Source: Caryophanales bacterium
Lineage (GTDB): Bacteria; Bacillota_I; Bacilli_A; Izemoplasmatales; UBA1188
Assembly: GCA_016287865.1 (NCBI GenBank)
Contig: JAEEXP010000002.1
Location: 1 to 64,000, forward strand
DNA: 64,000 nucleotides
Reading direction: 5' to 3'
Made by a program: the position numbers and the translations under genes. Below are positions 42,533-50,394 of the stretch, one piece after another. The notes below the pieces were generated by a model. That model worked only from the letters and a program-made list of their open reading frames with translations. It searched no databases and had not been told where the DNA came from. Position 1 is the first letter of the stretch, and each line of letters starts with the position of its first letter.

Positions 42533-44020
42533 ATGATTAATTCATTGTTATTTGCAATTCAACCATTTGTTTATGTGCTTATTGGCATAGTTGTAGCTGC
42601 AATTATAATTGTGGCTGTTCTTCTTATTTTAAAATCTAAAAAAGCAAAACAAGAAGATGATGTTGTTGAACCTATCAAAGTAGAAGAATCTAAAGAAGAA
42701 GAATTTGTTCCTGTTGAAGAAGAGGCTGAAGAAGAAGATGATGAAGAAGATGAAGAAGAGGAATTAACTCTTAAAGAATCTATCGAGAAAGCGAGTCATT
42801 CTGAAACTAAAACTGAAATTCATAAACAATTCATTAGAGACTATCTAAGAAAAAGATTCAATGATGAAGTAATAGTAAATGAAAGAGAGAATTATACCTC
42901 AACTGGCCTCCCTCTAGCTGACACTCATTATGTAAATAAAGGTCATATTAAAAAATGCTTTGTTTATGTATATGAAACAGAAGGAACTACACTCCTTTTA
43001 ATTAATGCAGATCACCATTTATCTCATGAACTTCACCAAGAAGGAAAACTTGTAAACAAGAGTTTATTCCCTAAATCAAAAGATCAATGGTATAGCTTAC
43101 CTATTGATTCTAAATATACAAACGAAGATATTGAATATATTCTTGATTACTGTTATTTCTTACCACTTGGTGTAAGAGTTGTAAGAGATAGTGCTAAGAA
43201 AGCAAAAGGTGAAGTAACATTAAAAGAATCTCTAGCTATCGCTAAAGAATCTTCAGTAAATGATATCTTCAATAAGAAGTTCGTTGTAGACCACTTAGAA
43301 GAAAAATACGGTGAAGAAGTAATAGTTAACGAAAGAGCAAACTTCACTTCTACTGGTCTTCCTCTAGCTGATACTCACTATGTAAATAAAGGCGATGTAA
43401 AGAAATGCTTTATCTATGTATATGAAGTAGATGGAACATTACTCTTACTTGGAAATGCTGATAATAAGTTAATGAAAGAACTTAAAGATGAAGGCAAAGT
43501 AGTTAATAAGAGTTTATTCCCTAAATCAAAAGATACATGGCTCTCTATTCCAATTGATTCTAAATATACATCAAGAGACGTTAGATATATTGTAGATTAC
43601 TGCTATGGTCTTCAACTTGGTGAAAAGACAGAAAAAGAAGTAGAACATACTCATCAAGCTCATCACCTAAAAGATGTAGAAGTTAAAGAAAAAGTAACTG
43701 TAGCTGAAGCTGAAGATTTAATCGGTGATGAAGTAGTAAAAGAAGCTATCCACGAAGAATTCGTTAAATCTATAGGTGGCAAGAAAACTATCATAAACAT
43801 TGATATAATCTCAGAAAACTTTAATAGTGGTGATAAAGTAACTATTAAAGAAATGAAAGAAAAAGGATTAATTCAAAGTAAGTTTGATTCAGTTAAAGTT
43901 CTCGCAAGAGGAGTACTTGATAAGAAACTCACAATAGTAGCAGATGACTTCAGTGATGATGCAATAAAGATGATTGTTGCAACAGGCGGAGAAGTAATCG
44001 AACTTAAACAAAAGAAATAG
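42533..44020 (+). CDS. Membrane protein with duplicated domain and ribosomal L15-like C-terminus
   Basis: A 495-residue protein. Residues 8-33 are a membrane segment; an acidic Glu/Asp-rich stretch follows (about 40-80). Two homologous domains of about 130 residues come next, each with a NERxNxTSTGLPLADTHYVNKG block and a VNKSLFPKSKDxW block. The C-terminal 75 residues (from NSGDKVTIKEMKEKGLI through VKVLARGVLDKKLTIVADDFSDDAIKMI) match the C-terminal domain of ribosomal protein L15. Because the protein has one N-terminal anchor, most of it is probably cytoplasmic and could dock to ribosomes or RNA at the membrane. That is inference. AGGAGGAAAA precedes the ATG. Its 3' end is echoed at 45352. 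Confidence 0.75.
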   Translation: MINSLLFAIQPFVYVLIGIVVAAIIIVAVLLILKSKKAKQEDDVVEPIKVEESKEEEFVPVEEEAEEEDDEEDEEEELTLKESIEKASHSETKTEIHKQFIRDYLRKRFNDEVIVNERENYTSTGLPLADTHYVNKGHIKKCFVYVYETEGTTLLLINADHHLSHELHQEGKLVNKSLFPKSKDQWYSLPIDSKYTNEDIEYILDYCYFLPLGVRVVRDSAKKAKGEVTLKESLAIAKESSVNDIFNKKFVVDHLEEKYGEEVIVNERANFTSTGLPLADTHYVNKGDVKKCFIYVYEVDGTLLLLGNADNKLMKELKDEGKVVNKSLFPKSKDTWLSIPIDSKYTSRDVRYIVDYCYGLQLGEKTEKEVEHTHQAHHLKDVEVKEKVTVAEAEDLIGDEVVKEAIHEEFVKSIGGKKTIINIDIISENFNSGDKVTIKEMKEKGLIQSKFDSVKVLARGVLDKKLTIVADDFSDDAIKMIVATGGEVIELKQKK

Positions 44021-44034
44021 TTAAATAAATAATA

Positions 44035-44062
44035 AAAGGATGGATTAATTTCCATCCTTTTT
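44035..44062. repeat. 28-bp direct repeat, left copy (also a terminator)
   Basis: AAAGGATGGATTAATTTCC and the following nine bases recur without mismatch at 46000-46027. The sequence forms a terminator hairpin (AAAGGATGGA / TCCATCCTTT, then T run). The right copy includes the end of nagA. The two copies bound a 1.9 kb region of unknown genes. Confidence 0.9.
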
Positions 44063-44063
44063 C

Positions 44064-44112
44064 TTGTAAAAAGGATTTCTTCATATTATAATCAAATCGA
44101 GGAATAAACCAT
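44064..44112 (+). promoter_or_regulatory. Promoter-RBS cassette, copy 1
   Basis: TTGTAA (44064) and TATAAT (44087) are spaced by 17, followed by ATCGAGG and ATG. From AAGGATTTC (44071) to AATAAACCAT (44112) the sequence is repeated at 45427-45468 with two mismatches in 42. Confidence 0.6.
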
Positions 44113-44209
44113 GCTTGAATATAACCTTAAAATAGACTACTTATTTTCTAAAAAATATTTAAATATGAAAGTGGTTATGTTCAAGATGAAAGTTATTGTA
44201 GGAATGTAA
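44111..44209 (+). CDS. Short reading frame, 32 residues, doubtful
   Basis: An ATG with a well-placed GAGG and a good promoter opens a 32-residue lysine- and methionine-rich frame. No relatives are recognisable. It may be the stump of a lost gene rather than a product: in the second copy of this cassette (45427) the ATG has become ATA. Confidence 0.25.
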   Translation: MLEYNLKIDYLFSKKYLNMKVVMFKMKVIVGM

Positions 44210-44273
44210 AAAGTGATTGAAAATTTAGTGGAAAAGATTTCAAGAGCTTTGTTACTTTGAATGGAGATTTAAA

Positions 44274-44684
44274 ATGAATATAAAAAAACTAAATATGTAC
44301 GGCTATCATGATTCCGCTATATCATTTATTAAAATTGAGAAAGGATATGTTAATATTTTCTTTCATAAAGGCCTTTATGTATTAAATGATAATGGATCTG
44401 AAATAGAAAAAAGTGAACCGATAGTATTAAAGATTAAAGTAAATGACTGTTTGGTTGAGGAAACCTCTTTCTTAGTTAACATACTATCTTACAATAGAAA
44501 GAAAAAATATATAGATGTAAATAAATTTAATAACGAAGCACTTAAAAATTCAATTGATATTTCAAACTTATATTATTCTGATTTCAATGATGAAGTTTTA
44601 ATTGTAGCTTCAAGTCGTAAACATGATTACTATTTAATTATTGAGGAGTGCATTGATATAGATTTTGTTTTGCTTGACAATTAA
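44274..44684 (+). CDS. Hypothetical protein, island gene 1
   Basis: A 136-residue cytoplasmic-looking protein, beta-rich and charged, with no signal peptide or membrane segment. ATGGAGATTTAAA gives a reasonable ribosome site. The opening MYGYHDSAISFIKIEKGYVNIFF suggests a small beta-sandwich domain of the kind seen in many island-encoded small proteins, including immunity proteins, but I do not recognise a family. It is the first complete gene inside the segment bounded by the 28-bp repeats. Confidence 0.6.
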   Translation: MNIKKLNMYGYHDSAISFIKIEKGYVNIFFHKGLYVLNDNGSEIEKSEPIVLKIKVNDCLVEETSFLVNILSYNRKKKYIDVNKFNNEALKNSIDISNLYYSDFNDEVLIVASSRKHDYYLIIEECIDIDFVLLDN

Positions 44685-44768
44685 GCTTATAGGAAATAAT
44701 GGTTGAGCAGTCTCGGTGAAATAAAAAAACAAAAATAGTTAGAAAGAAAAAAATGATAGGTTTTTAAT

Positions 44769-45176
44769 ATGAAAATTTATTTCGTTGAATATGTATTTTT
44801 TAAAAAAATAGATAAAACCGATGGTGAAAGAGTGGAACTGCGACTTGGAGCAGGGTTTTGGGTAAACGAAAAGAAAATGGCAGTTGATTTAATAGAAATG
44901 AAGAAAAATCTGAATAAAGGTTGGAGAGTAGAAAAAAAAGCGTTTGATGTGCTTGTTAAAAGAAGACAAAAGAACTTGTATGTTTTAAACTATGAATACG
45001 ATATATCAGATGGCACTACTTTTTATTATCAATTTGAACCTCAAACAAGTTACAAAAAATGTTGGGAACAAATGAAAGAATTAGTCAATAATTCAAAATA
45101 TAAAAATGATTCCACAAAGATTTGCACTAGAGGAAGAGACGGATGGTTTGTTGAAAAATATGAAATAGTATGGTAA
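44769..45176 (+). CDS. Hypothetical protein, island gene 2
   Basis: A 135-residue basic protein with no signal peptide or membrane segment. It has Trp and aromatic clusters (GAGFWVNEKKMA, NKGWRVEKKAFDVL, GRDGWFVEKYEIVW). The ribosome site is weak (ATAGG). I do not recognise a family. It sits between two other island genes on the same strand and is followed by 340 bases without a complete gene. Confidence 0.55.
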   Translation: MKIYFVEYVFFKKIDKTDGERVELRLGAGFWVNEKKMAVDLIEMKKNLNKGWRVEKKAFDVLVKRRQKNLYVLNYEYDISDGTTFYYQFEPQTSYKKCWEQMKELVNNSKYKNDSTKICTRGRDGWFVEKYEIVW

Positions 45177-45351
45177 TTGTTTCTGAAAATTGTGCACTAT
45201 ATTTGCATTATTGTATAAAATGTTTCTGTTATATCAAACACGCTTGTTAAACATAAATAGTGAATTGATATAAAAACTTTAATATATGTAATTTATAATT
45301 CAATAATTTATGTTAAAGAATAAAATAAATTATATGTAATTGATATGTAAT

Positions 45352-45408
45352 GCAATTAAAATGGTTGTTGCTACTGGCGGTGAAGTTATTGAATTAAAAC
45401 AAAAGTAG
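45352..45408 (+). pseudogene. 3' remnant of a second L15-like gene
   Basis: The last 18 codons plus stop of a gene like 42533-44020 are present (AIKMVVATGGEVIELKQK, against AIKMIVATGGEVIELKQK in the intact gene). Most nucleotide differences are at third codon positions, so the fragment comes from a diverged coding paralogue, not from a recent copy of its neighbour. The codons upstream are gone. Confidence 0.8.
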
Positions 45409-45426
45409 TATTAAATAAAAAAGAAA

Positions 45427-45468
45427 AAGGATTTCATTATATTATAATCAAATCGAGGAATAAACCAT
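45427..45468 (+). repeat. Promoter-RBS cassette, copy 2
   Basis: This repeats 44071-44112 with two mismatches in 42 bases. It keeps TATAAT and the ATCGAGG ribosome site but has ATA in place of ATG. It precedes island gene 3. Confidence 0.85.
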
Positions 45469-45517
45469 ACCTAATATCATAATTGATGATTTGCTAAAAT
45501 ATTGAGAGGAATTTAAT

Positions 45518-45979
45518 ATGTGGTTTGAAACAAAAGAGTATAACTATGAGGTAATTTCTACCCTTCTATTTATAGGTTTTTCTCCGATTATAGTCATTCA
45601 TGTTTTTTGCCTTATCGGTATAACATTTTATACTAAAACATTTCAGTATCCATTAAAAATACTTTATGTTCTTTTGATATGGTTGGGCTTGTTTGTAGTA
45701 GGATGCATTTTATTATGTGCCTTTTCAAAAAAAATAAAAATTGTATCGAATAATGGTTGTATTTCATTTAATAGTGAAGTAATAAAGAAAAAAAATATCA
45801 AGAAAATAGAATATGTTAAGTTTAATATGTTATTGTTACCATTTTTATATTTTATTAATAAAGGAAATGGATTGATAATGGAAATATCATATATTGGAGA
45901 AAATTACGAGAACAAAGTGTTTTCGTTACGTGTTTCTAATGTTGTTTTTAATAGAATAAAACAAATAATCGATTTATAA
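45518..45979 (+). CDS. Hypothetical membrane protein, island gene 3
   Basis: A 153-residue protein with two transmembrane helices (about residues 18-40 and 47-70). A C-terminal cytoplasmic domain follows (about 78-153), beginning KKIKIVSNNGCISFN and ending in an RIKQIIDL helix, a layout reminiscent of small membrane PH-like proteins. GAGAGGAATTTAAT precedes the ATG. No family was recognised with confidence. It is the last gene before the right-hand 28-bp repeat. Confidence 0.6.
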   Translation: MWFETKEYNYEVISTLLFIGFSPIIVIHVFCLIGITFYTKTFQYPLKILYVLLIWLGLFVVGCILLCAFSKKIKIVSNNGCISFNSEVIKKKNIKKIEYVKFNMLLLPFLYFINKGNGLIMEISYIGENYENKVFSLRVSNVVFNRIKQIIDL

Positions 45980-45999
45980 AATATAAAAAGGGGAATAAG

Positions 46000-46027
46000 A
46001 AAGGATGGATTAATTTCCATCCTTTTT
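46000..46027. repeat. 28-bp direct repeat, right copy (also nagA terminator)
   Basis: Identical to 44035-44062. It forms a terminator hairpin usable from both sides; its right half encodes the last nagA codons and stop on the minus strand. Confidence 0.9.
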
Positions 46028-47158
46028 ATATACGATTTTACCTTCTTTAAATGTCTCTAGTACATGTAGTGAATTATCTAATAATACAAGGTCTGCGAGT
46101 AGGCCTTCTTTAATGGCTCCTCTATCAGTTAATCCTAATGACTTAGATTGATTAAAACTACTAATTTTAGCCAAATCCATTAAATTGATATGGCACAATT
46201 CTTCCATATTTCGGAGGCCCTTATCCATAGATAGTACTGATCCAGCTAAAGGTCCTGTTTTTAGGTATAATGCATTACCTTTATTTACTACATCCATGCC
46301 TTCCATAACGAACTCTTTTTCTTTAGTATTTTTAGGAGATAAAGAGTCTGTGATAATCATGAATCTATTTGGACCAACTATTTTATAATAAGTTTCAAGA
46401 ACGTCTTTTTCAACATGCACAAAGTCACATATTAGTTCTGAATATAGTGTATCAAAATACATTCCAGCCACAACCATTCCAGGACGCTTATGGCTATATG
46501 GACTCATCGCATTATGAACGTGAGTTAGATTAGTGAGTCCATGCTTAATAGCTTCTTCAATATCGTTGAATGTCGCATCGCTATGTCCTGCAGATACTAC
46601 TATATTATTTCTTCTTAGAAGTTTAATAGCTTCTTTAGTGTTAGTTGAAGCTTCAGGTGCGATAGTAATGTATCTTACATAACCTTCGCCAGTAGTAATA
46701 AACTCATTTAGTTCATCTAAATCAATTGGTCTAATATATTTTGGATTTTGAGCTCCAGAATATTTTTTATTAATATATGGACCTTCAAGATGAATTCCAT
46801 AAAGAGATGGATTTATTTTTGCGGCCTCTTTAATATTCTTAATTGCCTCTAATATCTTTTCTTTAGTAGAAGTTAGGGTAGTAGCGAGGAATGTGGTGAC
46901 GCCTTCAGCGTATAATGCATCACAAGCTATTTTAAAGTCTTCAACCTTAGCGTTCATATAATCCACACCATTAGTACCATGAGTATGAAGATCAATAAAG
47001 CCAGGCATTAAGATTTGATTATGACAGTTAATAATTTCACTGTCACCTTCAGTAATAACTTCTTCATAGATTTCATCGATATATTTATCAACGATTTTTA
47101 CTGAACCATGTTCGATGATTCTATAATCTAATACAATTTTTACATCACTTAAAATCAT
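46010..47158 (-). CDS. nagA: N-acetylglucosamine-6-phosphate deacetylase
   Basis: A 382-residue amidohydrolase that converts GlcNAc-6-phosphate to glucosamine-6-phosphate and acetate. GFIDLHTHGTNGVDYM carries the first metal His pair and GIHLEGPYINKKYSGAQN the catalytic-site Glu and substrate loop. SAGHSDATF and NLTHVHNAMSPYSHKRPG supply further His ligands, and MIITDSLSP the catalytic Asp. AGGAGGCTAATTCATT lies before the ATG. The start overlaps the stop of nagB by four bases (ATGA), so the two are translationally coupled. It is the last gene of the SBP-GH94-nagB-nagA operon. Confidence 0.95.
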   Translation of the reverse strand: MILSDVKIVLDYRIIEHGSVKIVDKYIDEIYEEVITEGDSEIINCHNQILMPGFIDLHTHGTNGVDYMNAKVEDFKIACDALYAEGVTTFLATTLTSTKEKILEAIKNIKEAAKINPSLYGIHLEGPYINKKYSGAQNPKYIRPIDLDELNEFITTGEGYVRYITIAPEASTNTKEAIKLLRRNNIVVSAGHSDATFNDIEEAIKHGLTNLTHVHNAMSPYSHKRPGMVVAGMYFDTLYSELICDFVHVEKDVLETYYKIVGPNRFMIITDSLSPKNTKEKEFVMEGMDVVNKGNALYLKTGPLAGSVLSMDKGLRNMEELCHINLMDLAKISSFNQSKSLGLTDRGAIKEGLLADLVLLDNSLHVLETFKEGKIVYKKDGN

Positions 47159-47868
47159 AATGAATTAGCCTCCTCATCTACGTATATAGTCACATTATTG
47201 TGTTTATTTAATATACTAGCTGGTAAATCATTACTGATTATACCTTTCTTAAGTTCACTAATTACTTTAGCTTTAGCCTTACCTGTTGCGATTAAGACAA
47301 TTTCTCTTGCATTCATTATAGATTTAAGTCCCATAGTTATTGCATATCTTGGTACGTCATCAATAGACGCAAAGAATCTTGAATTATCTTTAATAGTTGA
47401 TTCCTTTAAAGCTTCTATATGAGTTAGTGAATCAAAAGAAGCGCCAGGTTCATTGAATGCAATATGACCATCAGTACCAATACCTAATACTTGAATATCA
47501 ATTCCTCCAGCTTCTTTAATCATCTTATCGTAATATAAAGGGTCTTCATCTTTAATCAGTCCATTTGGGACATATGTATTATTTAAATCAATATCTATAT
47601 GACTAAATAGATTATGATTCATAAAATATCTATAGCTTTGGTCATTCAATTCATCAAGACCGATATATTCATCGAGGTTAAATGTTTTAACATTTTTAAA
47701 ACTTACTTCACCTTCCTTATATCTCTTAATTAATTCCTCATATAAAGGAAGAGGAGTAGAACCAGTCGCAAGACCTAGGACAGGTTTTTCTTTGGTTTTA
47801 ATTAATGAAACAATTCTATCTGCGATATCTTTTGCGATATCGTCTTTATTTAATACAACGTATTTCAT
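47155..47868 (-). CDS. nagB: Glucosamine-6-phosphate deaminase
   Basis: A 237-residue enzyme converting glucosamine-6-phosphate to fructose-6-phosphate and ammonia. LGLATGSTPLPLYEEL is the phosphate-binding loop. FNLDEYIGLDELNDQSYRYFM is the NagB signature with the catalytic Asp, and GIGTDGHIAFNEPG the active-site loop. It is the short, Gram-positive length, without the E. coli allosteric C-terminus. AGGAGGTAATAGATA precedes the ATG. It overlaps the GH94 gene by one base and nagA by four, marking a tightly coupled operon. Confidence 0.95.
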   Translation of the reverse strand: MKYVVLNKDDIAKDIADRIVSLIKTKEKPVLGLATGSTPLPLYEELIKRYKEGEVSFKNVKTFNLDEYIGLDELNDQSYRYFMNHNLFSHIDIDLNNTYVPNGLIKDEDPLYYDKMIKEAGGIDIQVLGIGTDGHIAFNEPGASFDSLTHIEALKESTIKDNSRFFASIDDVPRYAITMGLKSIMNAREIVLIATGKAKAKVISELKKGIISNDLPASILNKHNNVTIYVDEEANSL

Positions 47869-50390
47869 TATCTATTACCTCCTATGAATGTGATAACTAT
47901 AGTATTTTTATCTTTTAAATTATAATCATCAATAAATACTTTTCCATTATCAAGAGCTAAAGGTAAGCCGTTGAATGTAACTGATTCATTTTTACCTTCT
48001 TTAAGTGTTAGGTTAATTAATTTCCCTTTTACAATTACACTTAAAGATGCACTCTTAAATGGTATATGAGATAAAGGTCTAATAGTAATGCCTGATAGAT
48101 TTGGAGTAAATCCAAATACATCAAATACCATCATTTTAATTAATACATTAGCTGAACCAGTAAACCAGTCATTCATTGATTCACCATCAATACCTAAATC
48201 TTGGTTGTATCCATATGAGTTAGACATAATAGAAGGAGTGGTTGAGATGTATCTATGAGTTATTGGAAGAACCTTATATAATTCATTGAATGCATAATCA
48301 GGTTCATTCATTCTAAATAAACTCCAAATACCAAATAAAGCTCCATGAACATATGTAGCTGCGTTTTCTGCGGTACCTTTTGGAAGATTTACAATTCTTC
48401 CTACGCCTTTAGTTCCTCTTTTAAAATATGGTTCAAATGTCTTAAATCCATATTTAGATGAAAGTCTTAAATAAGCACCTAGAATATGATCTCTCATTTC
48501 AGGTTTAACATTAATCATTCCGCTTAATACAAAGAATGCATTAACGGTAAGTGAATCACGAGATTCACCGTCAGGGTCATTAAAGCTTCCAACTTTATAA
48601 CTTCTATTATCTCCCCAACCATGAAGAATTCGAAGTTGGTCTTCATTAGAATCTATAGCGTTTTTAAGTATTCCTTTTTCAATTGTTTTTCTAACTTTAT
48701 TATATTTATTAATTAGCTTTTTGTCATTATTAAACTTGCCTATTATTTGAACTACTTGATCTAAGTTTTCATATAGTTGAAGTGTAGTCATTACTGATAC
48801 ACCATTTCCAAACTCTTTCTTAGGGTCACTAGTAACGCCAAGACCATCTAGTGCGTCATTCCAGTCACCATATAAAGCTTTAACACAAGAAGTAGTTTTA
48901 TCAATATTATTTACTAAATAATCGGTAATTTTAATAAGATGCATATATACACTATCTTTAAGATCTGTATATTCAACTTTATTTCTTCCAACTATTTTAA
49001 AATAACCACAAGTCTCTTTAAGAATTGAATAATCACCAGTAAATGATAGATATCTATAAAGAGCATTAATTACCCAAACACCTTGATCAATAAAGGCACG
49101 AGTATCCATTTGAGGAATCTCTTTATCTCTTGGGATTGAATATTGTCTTGGAAGACGACCTGATGGGTCTGTGAAGTTTAATATTTCAAGTATCTTACTT
49201 CTAGCCTCGTCTGGTTTAAACATTAAACAAGCTTCAATCTGTTGAGCAACATCTCTTACTCCGAGTAAAGATACACCACTATTTTTAGCTAGTGCCGCAA
49301 ATTCAACTTGACCTTCAACGCTTCTTAAAAACTTAGTTAAAAGTTTTGCGTTAATATAGTTTTTACCATCATCAAAAGTCATTTTTAGTGATGGTTCTTT
49401 GAATGTCTTTTTAAGTGATTCAAGTTGATTATCAGCATATCCAGTTAAGTCTCTATTAATAAGTGATAATGCTTCATCTTTATTAAATCTTAAACTAATT
49501 ATGTAGTCTATTGATTCATCTTTAGAGCCTGATAGAGTAAATCCATAGATATCGCCTAAAATAGCGCTATCTGTGAATTGAGTAACTTTTCTTTCCCAAC
49601 CAAATTTACCAACTTCTAAAGTGGTTGCGTTATATATACCTAAAGTAGTAGAACCAGTGTATTCACTCTTAGATGTAGTATGTGATTCAGACTTAATTTT
49701 ATTAATGTTTAATACTCTATTTACTACTGCGAAATTATATAAAGATAAATTTCTATCAATATCCTCTACACTTTCAAATAATGCACCATCTTCAGTAAGA
49801 GATGCTTTTCTAAACCACTTAGTTTCAAAACATTCTTGTGGTGCATGCATAAGAATGAAGTTAAGATAAGTAGAAAAGTAAATATCTTTTTTAGCTCTGC
49901 CTGTATTAATTGCGATGACTGAGAAGATTGGTTCTTTCTTTTCGCTCATAAATACTCTTAATACAAATACTATTTTTTCAACAATAGTGAAATAATATGC
50001 GGCTTCTCTTTTAAATACTGTGAATCTTTCATATTCATCATGAGGACGTTTAGATACTTCAGTTAATGATATTACTTTAAATGTATTATCTTCATTTCTA
50101 ATTCCAGCGAAGAATCCGGTATAAGGCTCTTTTCCTTCACCTGTCTCAGGAATGAAATGGAAAGAAGATTCATTAATGGAGAAATAACCATTTGCGTTTG
50201 CCCAAATGGTTAGTCCATCTTTTGAATATGGATATCTTGTATTTCCAAATTCTCTTGATTCTTGAAGAATGATATTATCATCAAGAATAAAACAATTTGA
50301 AGCTACTTTAGATTCTTCAATTTTGTCTTTGTTACTTCTAAATTCTTGTACGAGTTTAAGAAGATTTAATGCTTCATCTTTAAAACTCAT
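47868..50390 (-). CDS. GH94 glycoside phosphorylase (cellobiose/chitobiose phosphorylase family)
   Basis: An 840-residue protein with the GH94 layout: an N-terminal beta-sandwich with NTRYPYSKDGLTIWANANGYFS, a helical linker, then an (alpha/alpha)6 barrel. YGDWNDALDGLG carries the catalytic Asp, GVRDVAQQIEA and TRAFIDQGVWVINALYRYL line the subsites, and GTAENAATYVHGALFGIW is near the phosphate site. GH94 enzymes split beta-linked disaccharides with phosphate, giving a sugar-1-phosphate and a free sugar. Direct coupling to nagB and nagA points to a GlcNAc-containing substrate such as N,N'-diacetylchitobiose (inference). Cellobiose- or laminaribiose-type specificity cannot be excluded. No signal peptide is present, so it is cytoplasmic. 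Confidence 0.9.
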   Translation of the reverse strand: MSFKDEALNLLKLVQEFRSNKDKIEESKVASNCFILDDNIILQESREFGNTRYPYSKDGLTIWANANGYFSINESSFHFIPETGEGKEPYTGFFAGIRNEDNTFKVISLTEVSKRPHDEYERFTVFKREAAYYFTIVEKIVFVLRVFMSEKKEPIFSVIAINTGRAKKDIYFSTYLNFILMHAPQECFETKWFRKASLTEDGALFESVEDIDRNLSLYNFAVVNRVLNINKIKSESHTTSKSEYTGSTTLGIYNATTLEVGKFGWERKVTQFTDSAILGDIYGFTLSGSKDESIDYIISLRFNKDEALSLINRDLTGYADNQLESLKKTFKEPSLKMTFDDGKNYINAKLLTKFLRSVEGQVEFAALAKNSGVSLLGVRDVAQQIEACLMFKPDEARSKILEILNFTDPSGRLPRQYSIPRDKEIPQMDTRAFIDQGVWVINALYRYLSFTGDYSILKETCGYFKIVGRNKVEYTDLKDSVYMHLIKITDYLVNNIDKTTSCVKALYGDWNDALDGLGVTSDPKKEFGNGVSVMTTLQLYENLDQVVQIIGKFNNDKKLINKYNKVRKTIEKGILKNAIDSNEDQLRILHGWGDNRSYKVGSFNDPDGESRDSLTVNAFFVLSGMINVKPEMRDHILGAYLRLSSKYGFKTFEPYFKRGTKGVGRIVNLPKGTAENAATYVHGALFGIWSLFRMNEPDYAFNELYKVLPITHRYISTTPSIMSNSYGYNQDLGIDGESMNDWFTGSANVLIKMMVFDVFGFTPNLSGITIRPLSHIPFKSASLSVIVKGKLINLTLKEGKNESVTFNGLPLALDNGKVFIDDYNLKDKNTIVITFIGGNR

Positions 50391-50394
50391 TTTA

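Larger units (their letters stand above)
45177..45517. other. Non-coding stretch inside the island
   Basis: These 341 very AT-rich bases hold no complete gene. From 45352 they contain the 3' remnant of an L15-like gene, and from 45427 a second copy of the promoter-RBS cassette. The stretch 45177-45351 shows nothing recognisable. Confidence 0.7.
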
